NCBI GenBank assembly: GCA_947503275.1
Contig: CANNCZ010000002.1
Coordinates: 640,733-704,732 of the forward strand
DNA from: an uncultured Erythrobacter sp.
GTDB lineage: Bacteria > Pseudomonadota > Alphaproteobacteria > Sphingomonadales > Sphingomonadaceae
DNA: 64,000 nucleotides
Reading direction: 5' to 3'
Each line of letters opens with the position of its first letter. Within the stretch, counting starts at the first letter, position 1. Shown piece after piece: positions 36,161-45,701 of this stretch. The notes under the pieces are model-generated. The model searched no databases. It was not told where the DNA came from and saw only the letters and a list, made by a program, of their open reading frames with translations. The position numbers and the translations under genes are program-made.

Positions 36161-37282
36161 TTAGCTTTCAACACTGACGGGGAGTTCGAACCCGTTAGCC
36201 TTGAGAAAGGCATGCCGCTGAGCGTCTTTGAGATCGCAAGCAACCATCTCAGCGCACATTTCACGAGCGGTAATTTCTGGTTCCCAGCCAAGCGTATCGC
36301 GCGCTTTGGTGGGATCGCCAAGCAGCGTTTCCACTTCGGCGGGGCGGAAGTAACGAGGGTCAATTCTAACCACGATATCGCCAACCTTTAAAGCCGGCGC
36401 TGCACTGCCTTCAATCGCTGCAACTGTGGCGATCTCATCCAAACCCTCGCCTTTGAACTCAAGCGTGATGCCCAATTCTTCAGCGGTCCACCTGATAAAC
36501 TCACGCACCGAATATTGGACGCCAGTCGCAATCACAAAGTCTTCGGCGGTGTCTTGCTGCAACATCAGCCACTGCATCCGCACATAGTCTTTTGCATGTC
36601 CCCAATCGCGCAAAGCATCGATGTTCCCCATGAACAAGCATGACTCCATGCCCTGCGCAATATTGGCAAAGCCTCGCGTGATTTTGCGCGTTACAAAAGT
36701 TTCGCCTCGGCGTGGGCTTTCGTGATTAAACAGGATGCCGTTGCACGCATACATGCCATACGCTTCGCGGTAATTGACGGTGATCCAATAGGAATAGAGC
36801 TTCGCGACTGCGTAAGGTGATCGCGGGTAAAACGGGGTGGTTTCCTTTTGTGGAGTTTCCTGCACCAAACCATAGAGTTCGGAGGTTGATGCCTGATAGA
36901 AGCGGGTTGTCTTTTCCAAACCAAGAAACCGGATTGCCTCAAGCAATCGAAGCGTTCCCATACCATCGACGTCTGCCGTGTATTCTGGAGCTTCAAAACT
37001 GACAGCAACGTGGCTTTGCGCGCCCAAATTATAGACCTCATCCGGCTTTACCTCATTGATAATTCGGGTGAGGTTCGAGGTGTCTGTCAGATCGCCATAA
37101 TGTAGGTGCAATTGAGGATTCGGGACATGGGGGTCCTGATAGATATGGTCGATACGCTGCGTATTGAAAGAAGAGGAGCGCCGCTTGATCCCATGCACCT
37201 CATACCCTTTAGAAAGAAGAAATTCCGCCAGATAAGAGCCATCCTGCCCTGTTACGCCTGTAATGAGTGCACGCTTGGTCAT
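36161..37282 (-). CDS. gmd: GDP-mannose 4,6-dehydratase
   Basis: This 373-residue extended short-chain dehydrogenase has [16 protein letters not shown] as cofactor loop, the [15 protein letters not shown] segment typical of Gmd, [19 protein letters not shown] with the catalytic Thr/Ser and Glu, and [15 protein letters not shown] (YxxxK). It makes GDP-4-keto-6-deoxy-D-mannose, the precursor of GDP-L-fucose and GDP-D-rhamnose. The reductase fcl lies immediately downstream. Genes for GDP-mannose supply (manB, manC) are not in the window. Confidence 0.95.
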   Translation of the reverse strand: MTKRALITGVTGQDGSYLAEFLLSKGYEVHGIKRRSSSFNTQRIDHIYQDPHVPNPQLHLHYGDLTDTSNLTRIINEVKPDEVYNLGAQSHVAVSFEAPEYTADVDGMGTLRLLEAIRFLGLEKTTRFYQASTSELYGLVQETPQKETTPFYPRSPYAVAKLYSYWITVNYREAYGMYACNGILFNHESPRRGETFVTRKITRGFANIAQGMESCLFMGNIDALRDWGHAKDYVRMQWLMLQQDTAEDFVIATGVQYSVREFIRWTAEELGITLEFKGEGLDEIATVAAIEGSAAPALKVGDIVVRIDPRYFRPAEVETLLGDPTKARDTLGWEPEITAREMCAEMVACDLKDAQRHAFLKANGFELPVSVES

Positions 37283-37299
37283 TCACCGTCTCTGTTGTT

Positions 37300-38040
37300 T
37301 CAAAAGAACTGACTAATCTTACTAAGGTTTTTGGCGGCAAGTGTCGCAAAGCCACCAATACGATTACTGCGAATCGCCCTCAAGTCTTCGCGGCTTTTGA
37401 GAAGGATGCGCGAAAGCGAGCCATTGCTCTCGCCCCCCAAGCGCATTTTTACAACCACTCTCGGGACATAGGCGAGATTGATGTTTCCACGAGCCAAATA
37501 GCGCAGCATTGCATCATAGTCTGCGGCGATTCTGAAAGATGTGTCGTACACACCCATCCGGTCAAAGACTTCGCGGCGCAAATACAAAGTCGGGTGCGGG
37601 GGCATCCAACCCCACTTCAAACGTTTAGGAGCGTATTTACCTGATCGCCATTGACGGACGATCTTGGCCGGATCTTTGCCCGAAACGTATTGCAGGTCAC
37701 CGTACACGCCATCAATCTTCGGGTCAGCAAAGCGCGCCGCGATATCCTTCAATGCCTCATCATAGCCAAAGAAATCGTCGGAATGCATCAACCCGATAAC
37801 GTCTCCAGAAGCCCTCCCAATGCCTTTGTTAATGGCGTCGTAAATGCCGCTATCGCTCTCTGAGACAAGGTGTGTCCTTGGACCTGCCAGCCGCCCAACC
37901 TCATCCAATGTTCCATCATCAGAGCCTCCATCCTGAATGATGTGCTCGATGTTGCCATAGGTTTGGTCAAAGACGCTTCTCATCGCCGCAGCGATAGTGT
38001 CGACACGATTGTAAACAGCGGTAACTACGGAGATTTTCAT
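37300..38040 (-). CDS. Glycosyltransferase family 2 (WcaE-like)
   Basis: This 246-residue GT-A enzyme starts MKISVVTAVYNRVDTI, with the nucleotide-sugar region SDSGIYDAINKGI and the metal-binding HSDDFFG (DxD-type) near residue 93. The acceptor-side WMPPHPTLYLRREVFD and FRIAADYDAMLR are typical of this branch. It adds one sugar to the repeat unit on the cytoplasmic side. ATG 38040 matches the family N-terminus. It is first in the block 37300-29500 read on the minus strand, divergent from the gene at 38173. Confidence 0.9.
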   Translation of the reverse strand: MKISVVTAVYNRVDTIAAAMRSVFDQTYGNIEHIIQDGGSDDGTLDEVGRLAGPRTHLVSESDSGIYDAINKGIGRASGDVIGLMHSDDFFGYDEALKDIAARFADPKIDGVYGDLQYVSGKDPAKIVRQWRSGKYAPKRLKWGWMPPHPTLYLRREVFDRMGVYDTSFRIAADYDAMLRYLARGNINLAYVPRVVVKMRLGGESNGSLSRILLKSREDLRAIRSNRIGGFATLAAKNLSKISQFF

Positions 38041-38172
38041 CGGCGCGAACTTAAAAAACTGAGCCATAAGGCGAGCGATGCTCGTCTCTTAATGCCAACT
38101 TCATGTCAAGCGAGACATTCTGTGCTGCAGCCACCCTCATCAGCTTTCGATCGAGAGCAGCCTTCAAGGACT

Positions 38173-39069
38173 ATGACAAAGAGAATGACAAATCGGCTTC
38201 TCAGAAGGATGACCCGCAGACAGGCGACCCTGGCAATTGGTGTGGCAGGAGCAGGCGTCATGGTGACCACCAATCAGCCGGTGCAAAGCGCGGCTCGACA
38301 GCAACGCCCCAATGGCCAGCAATTTCAGGTCTACAATGGGCTCTTGCACGAAAACCTCCCCGATCTTGGTCCTAGCGGAATTGTTGCAGCACATATCATT
38401 GATCGCGGCATTTGGCCGGCTGGGACGTCGCACCTTGATCCACCAGAGCCGGAATTGGTCCATGCTTGGATAGCCGCGCTTCCAGATGACGGCGCGCCGA
38501 TTGTGATGGATTTTGAGTTTTACGACTTCAAATCGGGCGACAATGCGACTGCCGAAGCGTTACGCAGCCTTACAATAATCGCGGACACATTTCAGCGCTT
38601 CTCAGACGACCGGCAGATCGGATTTTACGGATATCTCCCCACGCGTGATTACTGGCGCGCCATTCGCGATCCCGATTCCCCTGAATATCGCGAATGGGCG
38701 AGGGAAAACACATACGCTCAGCCTCTTGAACCGCACGTGGACTGCTTGTTTCCTTCGATCTATACCTTTTATGAAGATCGCGATGGTTGGGAGCGTTACG
38801 CGAGGGCACAAATCCGCGAGGCACGCCGCATATCAGATAAATCCGTCTTTGCTTTCTTATGGCCCGATTATCACAATCAAGGGCGCAGAGGACCACCAAG
38901 AACTCTACCAGCCGATTATTGGCGTCATCAGCTAGAAGTCATGCGCGAAACCGCCGATGGAATTGTGCTGTGGGGTGGTTGGGACTTTGAGCAGAATGCC
39001 AAACAACAATGGGACGATAGCGCTCCATGGTGGCGCGAAACCCGCGCGTTCCTAGCCAGTTTAGGATGA
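38173..39069 (+). CDS. Exported TIM-barrel-like protein resembling GH56 hyaluronidases
   Basis: This 298-residue protein has a basic N-terminus with TRRQATLAIG, a twin-arginine-like export signal. Several segments resemble, from recall, conserved positions of the GH56 hyaluronidase barrel: IVMDFEFYDF (Asp 113 and Glu 115, like the catalytic DxE), GFYGYLPTRDYW (150-161), DCLFPSIYTFY (190-200), ARAQIREARRI (210-220), SVFAFLWPDYHN (224-235) and DGIVLWGGW (262-270). A glycosidase acting on the locus polymer is inferred. ATG 38185 or 38209 are alternative starts. It is the only plus-strand gene among the minus-strand glycan genes. Confidence 0.6.
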   Translation: MTKRMTNRLLRRMTRRQATLAIGVAGAGVMVTTNQPVQSAARQQRPNGQQFQVYNGLLHENLPDLGPSGIVAAHIIDRGIWPAGTSHLDPPEPELVHAWIAALPDDGAPIVMDFEFYDFKSGDNATAEALRSLTIIADTFQRFSDDRQIGFYGYLPTRDYWRAIRDPDSPEYREWARENTYAQPLEPHVDCLFPSIYTFYEDRDGWERYARAQIREARRISDKSVFAFLWPDYHNQGRRGPPRTLPADYWRHQLEVMRETADGIVLWGGWDFEQNAKQQWDDSAPWWRETRAFLASLG

Positions 39070-39093
39070 AATGAATTGGCGTAGCAGACAGGC

Positions 39094-40155
39094 CTAGATA
39101 TTCACCGCTTTTGAGAATTGCGCCGCGACCTCTTGCCAGTCTTGGGGGAAGTGGCGTCTCCTCTCACTCCAATCCGCCCTCCATCCCGCATCACGAGCGC
39201 TTTTCAAGCGTGCTAGCGCTTCGATGAAACTGGAACGTGATCCTGCCTCGTAAAAGTGCGGGTTCGCTCCCAAAATGTCACGGGCATAGGGTAAGTCGGG
39301 GCAGATCACTGGCAAATCCAGCCAAAGTGCCTCCAAGAGGGGGAGCCCATAACTCTCAGCACCGGAAAGAAAGAGCAGCGCATCCGCGCGGGAATACTCT
39401 TGGCCGACACGCGACAGGTCGACCTCACCAATGCAGTTTAGCAGTCTGTGCCTGCCGGTCGCGATGGCATCAGGCTCTATCGTGAGCACGATCTGATCAA
39501 CCAAGCCATTCAAGCTATTGAGCGAGCCCTGATCTAGAAACGAATGATTCTTGTGCGGATAGAAACGGGATGGATAAAACAGCTTCAGGCCCGCGCCGAT
39601 TTCACGATGTGATTGACTTCCCCGCTTTAACGCGAGTTGACGAAGATGCTCTGGCGGCGGCTGGCCAATAATTGTGATCTTTTCTGGATCAATGCCATAT
39701 CTTCGACATAGGCCTTGTTTCATGCTGTCTGTCTGAACAATGAGGCGTTTCGCGAATGGGTGGTTGCGTGCAAATATTGCCCGCATGGCCGAGAACTTGA
39801 CCCGATCAATCACGCCCAACGAGCTATCGTTTGCGATCAAAAACGGATTGTGCACTAAGACCGTCTGACGAGCGAGGCTGGCAAGCGGCAAGTCACCAAG
39901 AACCAGCAAGTTCCCTGCACCGTCAAACTTTGCGGACTGCATCGTCACTTCAATGAGCCGAGAGATCGGTTTGACCATCGTCCGCTTTATGCTCGTGACT
40001 GCAATATCGTGGGATCCCGCCAAATCACCTAGGGGGTCGCCGCTTTTCAGGAAGACCTGTGACGGTTTCTCGGCATCCTTGAATAGATGAGGTAGTAGAT
40101 CCTCTGCGAGACGACGACTACCCATTCCATCAAGATTTGTGGCATGAAAGCGCAT
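39094..40155 (-). CDS. Glycosyltransferase family 4 protein
   Basis: This 353-residue GT-B enzyme has a variable N-terminal acceptor domain. The C-terminal donor-binding domain shows KLFYPSRFYPHKNHSF (near residue 190) and SGAESYGLPLLEALWLDLPVI (E-x7-E-like region, about residue 268-288). It transfers a sugar during repeat-unit assembly. ATG 40155 starts MRFHATNLDGMGSRR. It is convergent with the hyaluronidase-like gene (24-base gap). Donor and acceptor cannot be named. Confidence 0.87.
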   Translation of the reverse strand: MRFHATNLDGMGSRRLAEDLLPHLFKDAEKPSQVFLKSGDPLGDLAGSHDIAVTSIKRTMVKPISRLIEVTMQSAKFDGAGNLLVLGDLPLASLARQTVLVHNPFLIANDSSLGVIDRVKFSAMRAIFARNHPFAKRLIVQTDSMKQGLCRRYGIDPEKITIIGQPPPEHLRQLALKRGSQSHREIGAGLKLFYPSRFYPHKNHSFLDQGSLNSLNGLVDQIVLTIEPDAIATGRHRLLNCIGEVDLSRVGQEYSRADALLFLSGAESYGLPLLEALWLDLPVICPDLPYARDILGANPHFYEAGSRSSFIEALARLKSARDAGWRADWSERRRHFPQDWQEVAAQFSKAVNI

Positions 40156-40246
40156 AAGAACTCGGCTTCTCCGCTAGTGGTGTTCGATTAAGAGAAAGTG
40201 CGCTCAAGCTACATTTCAGACTGGGAATAGGGAGCCTATCAAGCAA

Positions 40247-41341
40247 TCAGTCAATAGCGGTCACCGCGCCAATCATGCTGGAGAAACGGTCCGCCATGTC
40301 TTCGGTGTTGAATGTATTTTCGACAATCGACCTCGATTTCGCAGAATATCTATCAAGTGTTTCGGTGTCGCAAAGAAGTCGATTAATTGCACCCGCAAGA
40401 CTGTCACTGTCCTCCCTTTCAAAAGTCACTCCAGTGGACTTCGCCTCAAAGGCCGCAATTTCGGGCATGTGACGCCACCGGTCATCATGGACGATTGCAG
40501 GCAGCTGGTAGGCCATAGCGTGAATGACTGACAGGCCAACCTCGCCAGGATAAACGAATGCTCGACACCGGTTTGCAATACGCCCAATCTGAACTTCGTC
40601 TGCAATCGCGCCGTGCCACGTAACGCGACCCTCTAGATTGAGATCTTGCGCATGCTGTTTCACGATCGCTTCAAGTGAACCCGCGCCGATGACATGCAGA
40701 TGCACCTCTCGATCATCGACTTTGCTGATCGCGTCGAGCAGCAATTCCAAACGCGCCTTTTCGGTGAGGCGCCCAATGAACAAAATGTCGGCAGGGCGAT
40801 CCGACGCGACATAGGGCAGGCGAGAATTTTCGATGCTCTTGAGGTCAAGGCCATTGTTAAGCGCAGAAACCAAAGGTTTTGGTGCATTGCTTACCATCGA
40901 ACGATATTCGGAAACTTCGTTTTCCGTGTAAAATAGCACCCCATGACACGCTTTCAAAAAAAGCATGCGCAAGCGAAACCGCCATGGCTTTGTCGTCGAG
41001 CTCCAAAAGTGCCCCCACCAGATCACTTTTGCGCCAGCCATTCTGGCTTTGAGAATGATGGCGAGAGTGCTCAATGTGCGTGGAGCGCCGCAAACTATCA
41101 CAACATCACCCTTTTCAGGCGCGATGGACATGGCACCGTGTTGCCAATCCAATCCCATCGCAAGCGGTCTCAGTGGCCCGATCCTTGCCGCCCAAGGAAA
41201 GTCTATCGCCGATGGAGTGATACCCGACAATTCCGTCGGCGAATACAATACGCGCAAGCGGTCTGCGAACCTTTGGTAAAGGGCTTCAAAGAAGGCGTAT
41301 CGATATCGCGGCAAGGCAGGTTGCAAAACTAGGATTTTCAC
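40247..41341 (-). CDS. Glycosyltransferase family 4 protein
   Basis: This 364-residue GT-B enzyme begins MKILVLQPALPRYRYAFFEAL (GTG start at 41341). The donor domain is recognised by DILFIGRLTEKARLELLLDAI (near residue 190), GRVTWHGAI and PGEVGLSVIHAMAYQLPAIV (about residue 270). The N-terminal DVVIVCGAPRTLSTL region fits acceptor-side binding. It belongs to the minus-strand glycosyltransferase set, but with a 76-base gap from the upstream gene it may have its own start of transcription. Confidence 0.87.
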   Translation of the reverse strand: MKILVLQPALPRYRYAFFEALYQRFADRLRVLYSPTELSGITPSAIDFPWAARIGPLRPLAMGLDWQHGAMSIAPEKGDVVIVCGAPRTLSTLAIILKARMAGAKVIWWGHFWSSTTKPWRFRLRMLFLKACHGVLFYTENEVSEYRSMVSNAPKPLVSALNNGLDLKSIENSRLPYVASDRPADILFIGRLTEKARLELLLDAISKVDDREVHLHVIGAGSLEAIVKQHAQDLNLEGRVTWHGAIADEVQIGRIANRCRAFVYPGEVGLSVIHAMAYQLPAIVHDDRWRHMPEIAAFEAKSTGVTFEREDSDSLAGAINRLLCDTETLDRYSAKSRSIVENTFNTEDMADRFSSMIGAVTAID

Positions 41342-41417
41342 GTTTCAAACCTAAGATAGTGACCACGAGAGCGCATGCAAAAGGGTGAGGCTTCCTGCCA
41401 AAAAAACTAACGAATGT

Positions 41418-42683
41418 TTAGTGGGCAGCAGAGAGCGGCTGGCCCACTTGACCCATTGATCTGTGATAACGCCCAGATGCATCATTCGACACATTGGCGC
41501 GAAACGCCAATGCCATGGTAGACGCCATCAAAACCCACATCGCATTTGTCTGATAAATCGCGCCCGAAAGCTGCGCTGCAACCACATATTGTATCAGCAG
41601 CAATCCGAGCCAGATTTTGTCTCTCCGGTTCTTGAACAGGCGCCAGGCGCCTAACAGGCTTAAACCTATGATCAGCAAAAATAGGGCACCACCGAAAATG
41701 CCGGTAGTCATAAATGCCTCCAGCACGACGTTGTGCGGATAATACGCGAACAAACGCGTCTCCACTCCGTCACCAAGAAAAGGCGAATCGAGAAACTGTT
41801 GAATTGATGCATCAAAAATCTGCATACGAATCTCGCCAGAACGGTCCTGTCCGGTCACCATTCCCATAAAGCGATCAAAGAGACCTCCCCGCCCAAAGAT
41901 CAACTCTGCACGTTGAGAAACAACGCCCAGACCCGCGATGAGAGCTAGCCCCGCATATAGCCAAGTCCGTCTATCCCGGATGCGCGACAAACCGAGCACC
42001 AAAAGCGCCAGCGCTGCTGCCACCATCGGCCCGCGCGAATTGGCCAAGAACACGACAATCAGTCCGATCACGCCCACACCAAGCGCAATCATAATCTGTC
42101 GACGCGAAGCCATCCCGCTTAATGCAGTTCCAGCCGCAGCCAGGAACAAAGTGGCCCCCAAGTGACCAAGCGAAATTGGGTTGAGGCCAGATACGTTCCA
42201 ACGGTTCTGATCGCCAATCGCACCCTCGTTTGTCACAAAGGAAGTGCCGCCAAAACCAAGCACCAAAAGTGCTGCAAAAAGACCAACCAGCAAGATGATC
42301 ATATTGCCAGTCAAATTGATGCTGCGATCGCGTGCGAAGAACACCGCAAGAGCCGGGATAAAACAAATTGCGACAGACCAGAGGCCGAACTCCCAAGCGG
42401 GTATCGACGCTTTTTCTTTTGCAATGAGGAAGGTGTAAGCCAGCCTGGTCAAATAAAGCGACCAGAAGCCAAGGAACGCAAAAACGGCCAAACGAGACGG
42501 TGCGGACTTACCAACAAGCAGCAACCATAGGGATACGCCCAGAACAAGCGCGCGCAATACAATCGATGCGGTTCTATTATCAAAATCCACTGCGGCACTA
42601 ATGCCTGCAACCAACGGATAGCCGATTACAGACCCGATCAAGACGATACTGACAAGGTGCGTTTTTTGGATGGAGAACGTCAT
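41418..42683 (-). CDS. O-antigen ligase/polymerase family membrane protein (second copy)
   Basis: This 421-residue protein has 11-12 hydrophobic segments. The Wzy/WaaL-type extracytoplasmic loop contains QQFLDSPFLGDGVETRLFAYYPHNVVLEAFMTTG-like sequence (residues about 280-315), where the PHN motif is typical. The ATG overlaps the stop of the preceding glycosyltransferase as ATGA. Because it sits within the glycosyltransferase operon, it is the better candidate for the Wzy polymerase. The copy at 33669-35090 may be a ligase or a second polymerase. This split of roles is inference. Confidence 0.85.
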   Translation of the reverse strand: MTFSIQKTHLVSIVLIGSVIGYPLVAGISAAVDFDNRTASIVLRALVLGVSLWLLLVGKSAPSRLAVFAFLGFWSLYLTRLAYTFLIAKEKASIPAWEFGLWSVAICFIPALAVFFARDRSINLTGNMIILLVGLFAALLVLGFGGTSFVTNEGAIGDQNRWNVSGLNPISLGHLGATLFLAAAGTALSGMASRRQIMIALGVGVIGLIVVFLANSRGPMVAAALALLVLGLSRIRDRRTWLYAGLALIAGLGVVSQRAELIFGRGGLFDRFMGMVTGQDRSGEIRMQIFDASIQQFLDSPFLGDGVETRLFAYYPHNVVLEAFMTTGIFGGALFLLIIGLSLLGAWRLFKNRRDKIWLGLLLIQYVVAAQLSGAIYQTNAMWVLMASTMALAFRANVSNDASGRYHRSMGQVGQPLSAAH

Positions 42684-43663
42684 AATGCACGTTCCACAGC
42701 GGTGACAAAGTGTTTCATCTGCGCCTTGATCCAGTCCGTTGGCGGTGCATCATTGAGGCTCGCTTGCTCCAGCCGCCTCGGCAAGTTATTGAGCGGCGCC
42801 TCATGGTCAATCGCAATCACAGGGTGCCCGATGTCGGCAGCAATACTTTCGATCAATGTCCCCTCACGCACAATCGGAATTTTCCCCGCTTGCAGCGCGC
42901 GGCCAAAGTTGCCTGACGCTTGGTCGTAGTCTGGGTGGTAACACGCCCAAATGAAGTCTGCCACCTCGTAGACCGCGTCAAGCTCCTCATTGGAAATGAA
43001 GCGCGCGTAAACAACCGCACCGCTTGCTTCCAGCCGCTGGACAAGCGCCCGGCTTTCTTCCGCAACCTTACCAACCACAACGACACAGATGCCAGCTTCA
43101 TCCCAGCCATCCTGCTGCATAAGATCAAGCAATTTGTCGGGTGATTTAAACCACGAGGGTGACCCGATAAATGCCAGAATTCGCCGGCCTCTGGCTCTCT
43201 CACGCAGCGTGTCGACAAATTCGGTCGAAGGATCAAACGGAACCAACATGCGGTCCCAAATTTGCGGATCACTGAGGCCCTCTTTAGCCACCTCACGATA
43301 CTCGGGTGCCACTTCGAACGGAACTATAGTACAAACTGAGATATAGTTCGACCTTCGCAGTGCATTGAAAAGTATGCGCTTTATCCAAGCCTTAAGGAGA
43401 TTGCCGGTAAAGCACGATTGCGGCCTTAGGAATAGGCCGACAGTCCGCTTGCCGCGCATGGCGCGATGAAGTGCGGTACGTAGAAACCCTGGCTGGTCAT
43501 CATCAATTGAACCGAACATCAGCGCTTCACTTTTGCAAAGAGACGGCAAATTCGCGCTCGTGACTCTGCCAAGCGAAGGCTTGAGGCCAAACAGCACTCC
43601 CAATACACTTTGGTAGTCGCCGCGGTGGCCCGAGCTAGAGGTCATATGAATAATTTTCGTCAT
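42680..43663 (-). CDS. Glycosyltransferase (GT4-like)
   Basis: This 327-residue GT-B-like enzyme begins MTKIIHMTSSSGHRGDYQS. The C-terminal domain includes RRILAFIGSPSWFKSPDKLL, a Rossmann strand ICVVVVGKVAEESRAL, and ACYHPDYDQASGNFGRALQAGKIPIV in the donor-binding region. The usual EX7E pair is poorly conserved. ATG 43663 overlaps the preceding stop by one base (TGATG). An in-frame start 21 bases earlier has less support. It is coupled at its 3' end to the polymerase gene. Confidence 0.8.
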   Translation of the reverse strand: MTKIIHMTSSSGHRGDYQSVLGVLFGLKPSLGRVTSANLPSLCKSEALMFGSIDDDQPGFLRTALHRAMRGKRTVGLFLRPQSCFTGNLLKAWIKRILFNALRRSNYISVCTIVPFEVAPEYREVAKEGLSDPQIWDRMLVPFDPSTEFVDTLRERARGRRILAFIGSPSWFKSPDKLLDLMQQDGWDEAGICVVVVGKVAEESRALVQRLEASGAVVYARFISNEELDAVYEVADFIWACYHPDYDQASGNFGRALQAGKIPIVREGTLIESIAADIGHPVIAIDHEAPLNNLPRRLEQASLNDAPPTDWIKAQMKHFVTAVERAL

Positions 43664-44931
43664 CAGCCTGTACCCTGATGACACAATGCGCTCAAACGAT
43701 CTTCGTAAAGTGCAAGATGGGCGCTTGCTACCATTTGCAAATCAAAGCGCGCTCTTACGTTCTGGCTTGCCCGCCGGCCCATCGCTGCCAACGCCTCCCG
43801 TCCTTGCGCGATCGCTCCCGCCAGAGTCGCAGCAAACCGCTCAATGTCTCCGTGAGGCACCAACCACCCTGTCTCACCTTCGACAGCGATTTCCTCCGCC
43901 GGCGTTTCGCGATAGCCGATAACAGGCGTGCCAGAGGCCATCGACTCAACAGTCGTTTTGCCAAAGGTCTCCTGCAGCGAAGGCATCAAGAAGACATCTG
44001 CCGCAGCATAAATCCGGTTCAATTTTTGCGGATCCGAGGTCAAGCCGAAGAATGTACAATTGTCTGGCACTTTATCGATCAGAGCATCCAGACCACGGCC
44101 AAAGATAGCCCAGTGGACCGTGTCATCTTCACGATACTTTTCAAGTAATGCCTTTAGCGTGGCGCTACCCTTGCGCGGATCCGCGAGGTTTACCGAGCCA
44201 GCAGCGACGACCATTTTATCAGCTGGCAGGCCCAAAGCTGCTCGCGCATCTGTTTTGCTCAATTCGTCAAACTGGCCGAGCATTACAGCGTTAGGCAGTA
44301 ACCGAATATCACGCCCGTTGAGCACCCTGCTAGCGCGGGCTTGATCCGCAGTTGACTTACTGCTGGCCACAAAAGTCGTTGTCGCGCCAATATGCGTTGC
44401 TTTGAACGCGAGATCACGCGCAGTCACCATCTCGTCAGACGCCCCGCCCAATTGCGGACACACCCCACACCCTTCGGTGTAGCGATCGCAATCACCTGAA
44501 AAATGGCACCCCCCTGTGAAGGTCCACATATCTCTTAAAGTCCAAACGACTGGTCGGCGCTCGTACTTTAACGCACGCCAGAAATCTGGCCCAAGTGTCG
44601 ATGCAGCGGCGAACTGAATATGGATGATATCAGCAGACAGATAAGGCTCAGAGCGGAATACGGGGAGGCCGTAGCTGACGGGATGGAAGTTGTGCAGATC
44701 AACCTTGTACCGTGACCGCAAGCGCCACAGATAGAACCTGTTGGCTAATCCAGGACGAAGCTTTTCCAGAAGTGTTGCCGGATGCGCGTTGAGGTGTTTT
44801 GGCAAACCACTTTCGATGCGGCCGACCACATGACTGTCGACACCCATCGCCAACATCTGTTCGTGTAGGGCAAGAACCGCTTTGCCCGCCCCAGAATTCA
44901 ACGGGCAACCAAGGACGTGTGCGACTTTCAC
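43663..44931 (-). CDS. Glycosyltransferase family 4 protein
   Basis: This 422-residue GT-B enzyme starts MKVAHVLGCPLNSGAGKAVL (GTG 44931, with GAGGAGG 4 bases upstream, overlapping the fkbM stop as GTGA). A short Cys-rich insert HFSGDCDRYTEGCGVCPQLGG (about residues 142-162) is typical of a subset of GT4 enzymes from exopolysaccharide loci. The donor domain has VAAGSVNLADPRKGS and MPSLQETFGKTTVESMASGTPVIG. It is one of the repeat-unit transferases of this locus. Confidence 0.9.
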   Translation of the reverse strand: MKVAHVLGCPLNSGAGKAVLALHEQMLAMGVDSHVVGRIESGLPKHLNAHPATLLEKLRPGLANRFYLWRLRSRYKVDLHNFHPVSYGLPVFRSEPYLSADIIHIQFAAASTLGPDFWRALKYERRPVVWTLRDMWTFTGGCHFSGDCDRYTEGCGVCPQLGGASDEMVTARDLAFKATHIGATTTFVASSKSTADQARASRVLNGRDIRLLPNAVMLGQFDELSKTDARAALGLPADKMVVAAGSVNLADPRKGSATLKALLEKYREDDTVHWAIFGRGLDALIDKVPDNCTFFGLTSDPQKLNRIYAAADVFLMPSLQETFGKTTVESMASGTPVIGYRETPAEEIAVEGETGWLVPHGDIERFAATLAGAIAQGREALAAMGRRASQNVRARFDLQMVASAHLALYEDRLSALCHQGTG

Positions 44932-45701
44932 GCAGCCTCCTCAGGCTCATCCTTGAAAAACAATGCGTCAACCTGATTCAATCTATGGGTGACGGGGTTG
45001 GAATAACCAGGCCAGATGTCCCAGATCGAGAAGCCTCTTGAAGCCATCTCTTGTTGGAGGTCTAGGGCTGAAGTCTGATTGTCATACATCGTCGCGAAAG
45101 ATAGCTCGATTAACGCACCCCTCAAGGCGTCTAGTGAATTTACACCGCCTGCAAGGACCTTGTCCTCTCCACCTTGGACATCCAGTTTTAGGAATGTGCG
45201 GGCGCCGCCAAGAGCGAGATCAGGATAGAGGTTGTCAAGCCGCTCGGTAGCCACTTGAATTTTGTCGGACACTTGCGCGACCGGAGTGTTCTCAACAAAA
45301 CCTTGCATCGGTTCGAGCAGCGAGCTGCTGGTGTCGCCGGTGGTCACGAAAAACTCCGCAGTCCCAGAAGCATCACTCAAAGCGACTGGACGATGAACCT
45401 CCCAGCGATCGCCAAATGGGGCGGCCACCTCTTTCAGTACTCGATTGGCCTCGGGAAGAGGCTCAAACGAGATAACGCGCCCTTGAAACCCTGCTTCGAA
45501 CAGACCTGATGCAAACTGTCCGCGATTGGCTCCGACGTCCAAAACCACTTCTATGCGGTGCATGTTAAGGAAGTGCACGAAACGCAGATCCTCGCGCGAG
45601 TTAATCCCATTCAACCGAACATCAAAACCGATCCGCCGCACAAATTTACGCAGCGCAATTTTTGTAGAAGGGGCCAAGCGCCTCAGCATATTCTGTCTCA
45701 C
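44928..45701 (-). CDS. FkbM family methyltransferase
   Basis: This 257-residue SAM-dependent methyltransferase shows VVLDVGANRGQFASGLFEAG (SAM loop, about residues 52-71), ISFEPLPEANRVL, and FLKLDVQGGEDKVLAGG, the FkbM hallmark. It probably O-methylates a sugar of the polymer. GTG 45701 overlaps the flippase stop as GTGA, with AGGAAAA upstream. It is coupled at its end to a GT4 gene by another GTGA, so the three products should be made together. Confidence 0.9.
   Translation of the reverse strand: MRQNMLRRLAPSTKIALRKFVRRIGFDVRLNGINSREDLRFVHFLNMHRIEVVLDVGANRGQFASGLFEAGFQGRVISFEPLPEANRVLKEVAAPFGDRWEVHRPVALSDASGTAEFFVTTGDTSSSLLEPMQGFVENTPVAQVSDKIQVATERLDNLYPDLALGGARTFLKLDVQGGEDKVLAGGVNSLDALRGALIELSFATMYDNQTSALDLQQEMASRGFSIWDIWPGYSNPVTHRLNQVDALFFKDEPEEAA

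Noticed and set aside
37870-38172. 100-codon N-terminal extension of the hyaluronidase-like gene
   Set aside because: It overlaps the divergent GT2 gene and would bury the export signal inside the protein.
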